Assembly (NCBI GenBank): GCA_000435675.1
Contig: FR895148.1
Span: 20,957 to 35,637 of the forward strand
Direction: 5' to 3'
Source: Eggerthella sp. CAG:298
GTDB taxonomy: Bacteria > Actinomycetota > Coriobacteriia > Coriobacteriales > Eggerthellaceae
Length of the DNA stretch: 14,681 nt
Made by a program: the position numbers and the translations under genes. The notes under the pieces were generated by a model. The model made no database searches. It was not told the origin of the DNA and was given only the letters and a program-made list of their open reading frames with translations. Positions 14,041 through 14,681 of this stretch are shown here, piece by piece. Position 1 is the first letter of the stretch. Every line of letters begins with the position of its first letter.

Positions 14041-14681
14041 ATGGAAGCTTCAGCCCTTATTCTCGCTGCCGGAGCCGGCACGCGCATGAAATCATCCAAG
14101 CCAAAAGTGGCACATAAGATACTTGAAAAACCCCTCATTCGCTGGGTGGTCGATGCAGCCCATGGTGCTGGCATCGAATCGGTGGTCACTGTCGTCGGTC
14201 ATGGTCGCGAACTTGTCGAGCCGCTGGTCGAAGATACGCAGGTCGTCGTTCAGGAAGAACAACTTGGAACTGCGCACGCAGTGAAGACCGCGCGCGAGGT
14301 GCTCGCTCAGATGCCCGGTCCGCTCGTGGTGCTCACGGGTGATTCTCCGCTCATTCGACCGGAAACGATCACCGCATTGGTAGAAGCGCAGCAGGCTTCG
14401 CAAGCGGCGGTCGTGGTGCTGAGCATGGAGATGGAGGATCCTTCGGGCTATGGTCGCATCGTGCGTGATGCGCAAGGTGGGGTATGCGCGATCGTGGAGC
14501 ATAAGGATTGCACGCCTGAGCAGGTTACGATCGGCGAATGCAATTCGGGCTTCTACTGTTTCGACAAGGAGTTCCTCCTCACCGCACTCGATGAGGTTTC
14601 AACTCAGAACGTTCAGGGCGAATACTATCTTACCGATGTGCTCGAGCTTGCCTACCAGGCTGGTCGCGCGATCGGCTGCCT
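14041..14681 (+). CDS. glmU: GlmU, N-terminal uridylyltransferase part (3' truncated by the window)
   Basis: The frame is open from ATG 14041 to the window end, 213 codons. GlmU is bifunctional: the C-terminal domain acetylates glucosamine-1-phosphate and the N-terminal domain seen here adds UMP to give UDP-GlcNAc. The nucleotide-binding loop ILAAGAGTRMKSSKPKVAHK is complete. Further motifs are QLGTAHAV, the metal-binding GDSPLI, SGYGRI, VEHKD, NSGFY and GEYYLTDV, all in the expected order and spacing. The second, left-handed beta-helix acetyltransferase domain would lie past the window edge and cannot be confirmed. AAAGGG ends about 5 bases before the ATG. The substrate comes from GlmM, encoded earlier in the window. 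Confidence 0.95.
   Translation, partial: MEASALILAAGAGTRMKSSKPKVAHKILEKPLIRWVVDAAHGAGIESVVTVVGHGRELVEPLVEDTQVVVQEEQLGTAHAVKTAREVLAQMPGPLVVLTGDSPLIRPETITALVEAQQASQAAVVVLSMEMEDPSGYGRIVRDAQGGVCAIVEHKDCTPEQVTIGECNSGFYCFDKEFLLTALDEVSTQNVQGEYYLTDVLELAYQAGRAIGC

Noticed and set aside
1..14681. Defence system, prophage, insertion sequence or CRISPR array
   Set aside because: Every sizeable gene belongs to a housekeeping or transporter family, and no transposase, integrase, direct terminal repeats or repeat-spacer array is seen.

Overview
The window is ordinary bacterial chromosome, about 55-57% GC by eye, densely coded, with no mobile elements and no CRISPR array. The gene set (RpoC without the gammaproteobacterial trigger-loop insertion, a DivIC/FtsB-like protein with a long basic N-terminus, a CwlM-like peptidoglycan-binding protein, a short Ppx/GppA, frequent TTG starts) suggests a Gram-positive actinobacterium, most likely of the class Coriobacteriia. 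That placement is inference and the genus is not determined.

Layout from left to right. (1) 1-1494: 3' end of rpoC, with a roughly 220-residue C-terminal extension, closed by an intrinsic terminator. (2) 1654-4821: an MtaD-type amidohydrolase, hisE and glmM, all on the plus strand. (3) 4836-6818, minus strand: a 14-TM MFS exporter fused to a CBS-domain pair, convergent with glmM with 14 bp between them. (4) 6819-7260: a 442-bp divergent intergenic region with two similar dyads and a short leader-like ORF. (5) 7261-8058: yebC, followed by a long terminator hairpin. (6) 8249-11526: the DivIC/FtsB-like gene, a ppx/gppA phosphatase and a PiT phosphate permease. (7) 11716-11800: tRNA-Leu(UAA). (8) 11917-14681: a polyprenyl diphosphate synthase, a cytoplasmic CwlM-like peptidoglycan-binding protein, then the start of glmU behind its own promoter and a long dyad.

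A cell-envelope theme runs through the window. GlmM and GlmU catalyse successive steps to UDP-GlcNAc. The prenyl synthase makes a long isoprenoid diphosphate. The DivIC-like protein belongs to the divisome. The CwlM-like protein resembles the mycobacterial regulator of peptidoglycan precursor synthesis. Ppx and PiT form a phosphate/polyphosphate pair.

The most striking observation is in RpoC. Its extension contains a 57-residue segment that aligns without gaps to the C-terminal domain of the RNA polymerase alpha subunit and keeps most of the DNA-contact residues, followed by an acidic tail. This predicts a beta-prime subunit carrying its own alpha-CTD-like DNA-binding module. Several promoters in the window have an extended -10 (TGN-TATNNT) with a weak -35, which would fit such an arrangement but does not prove it.
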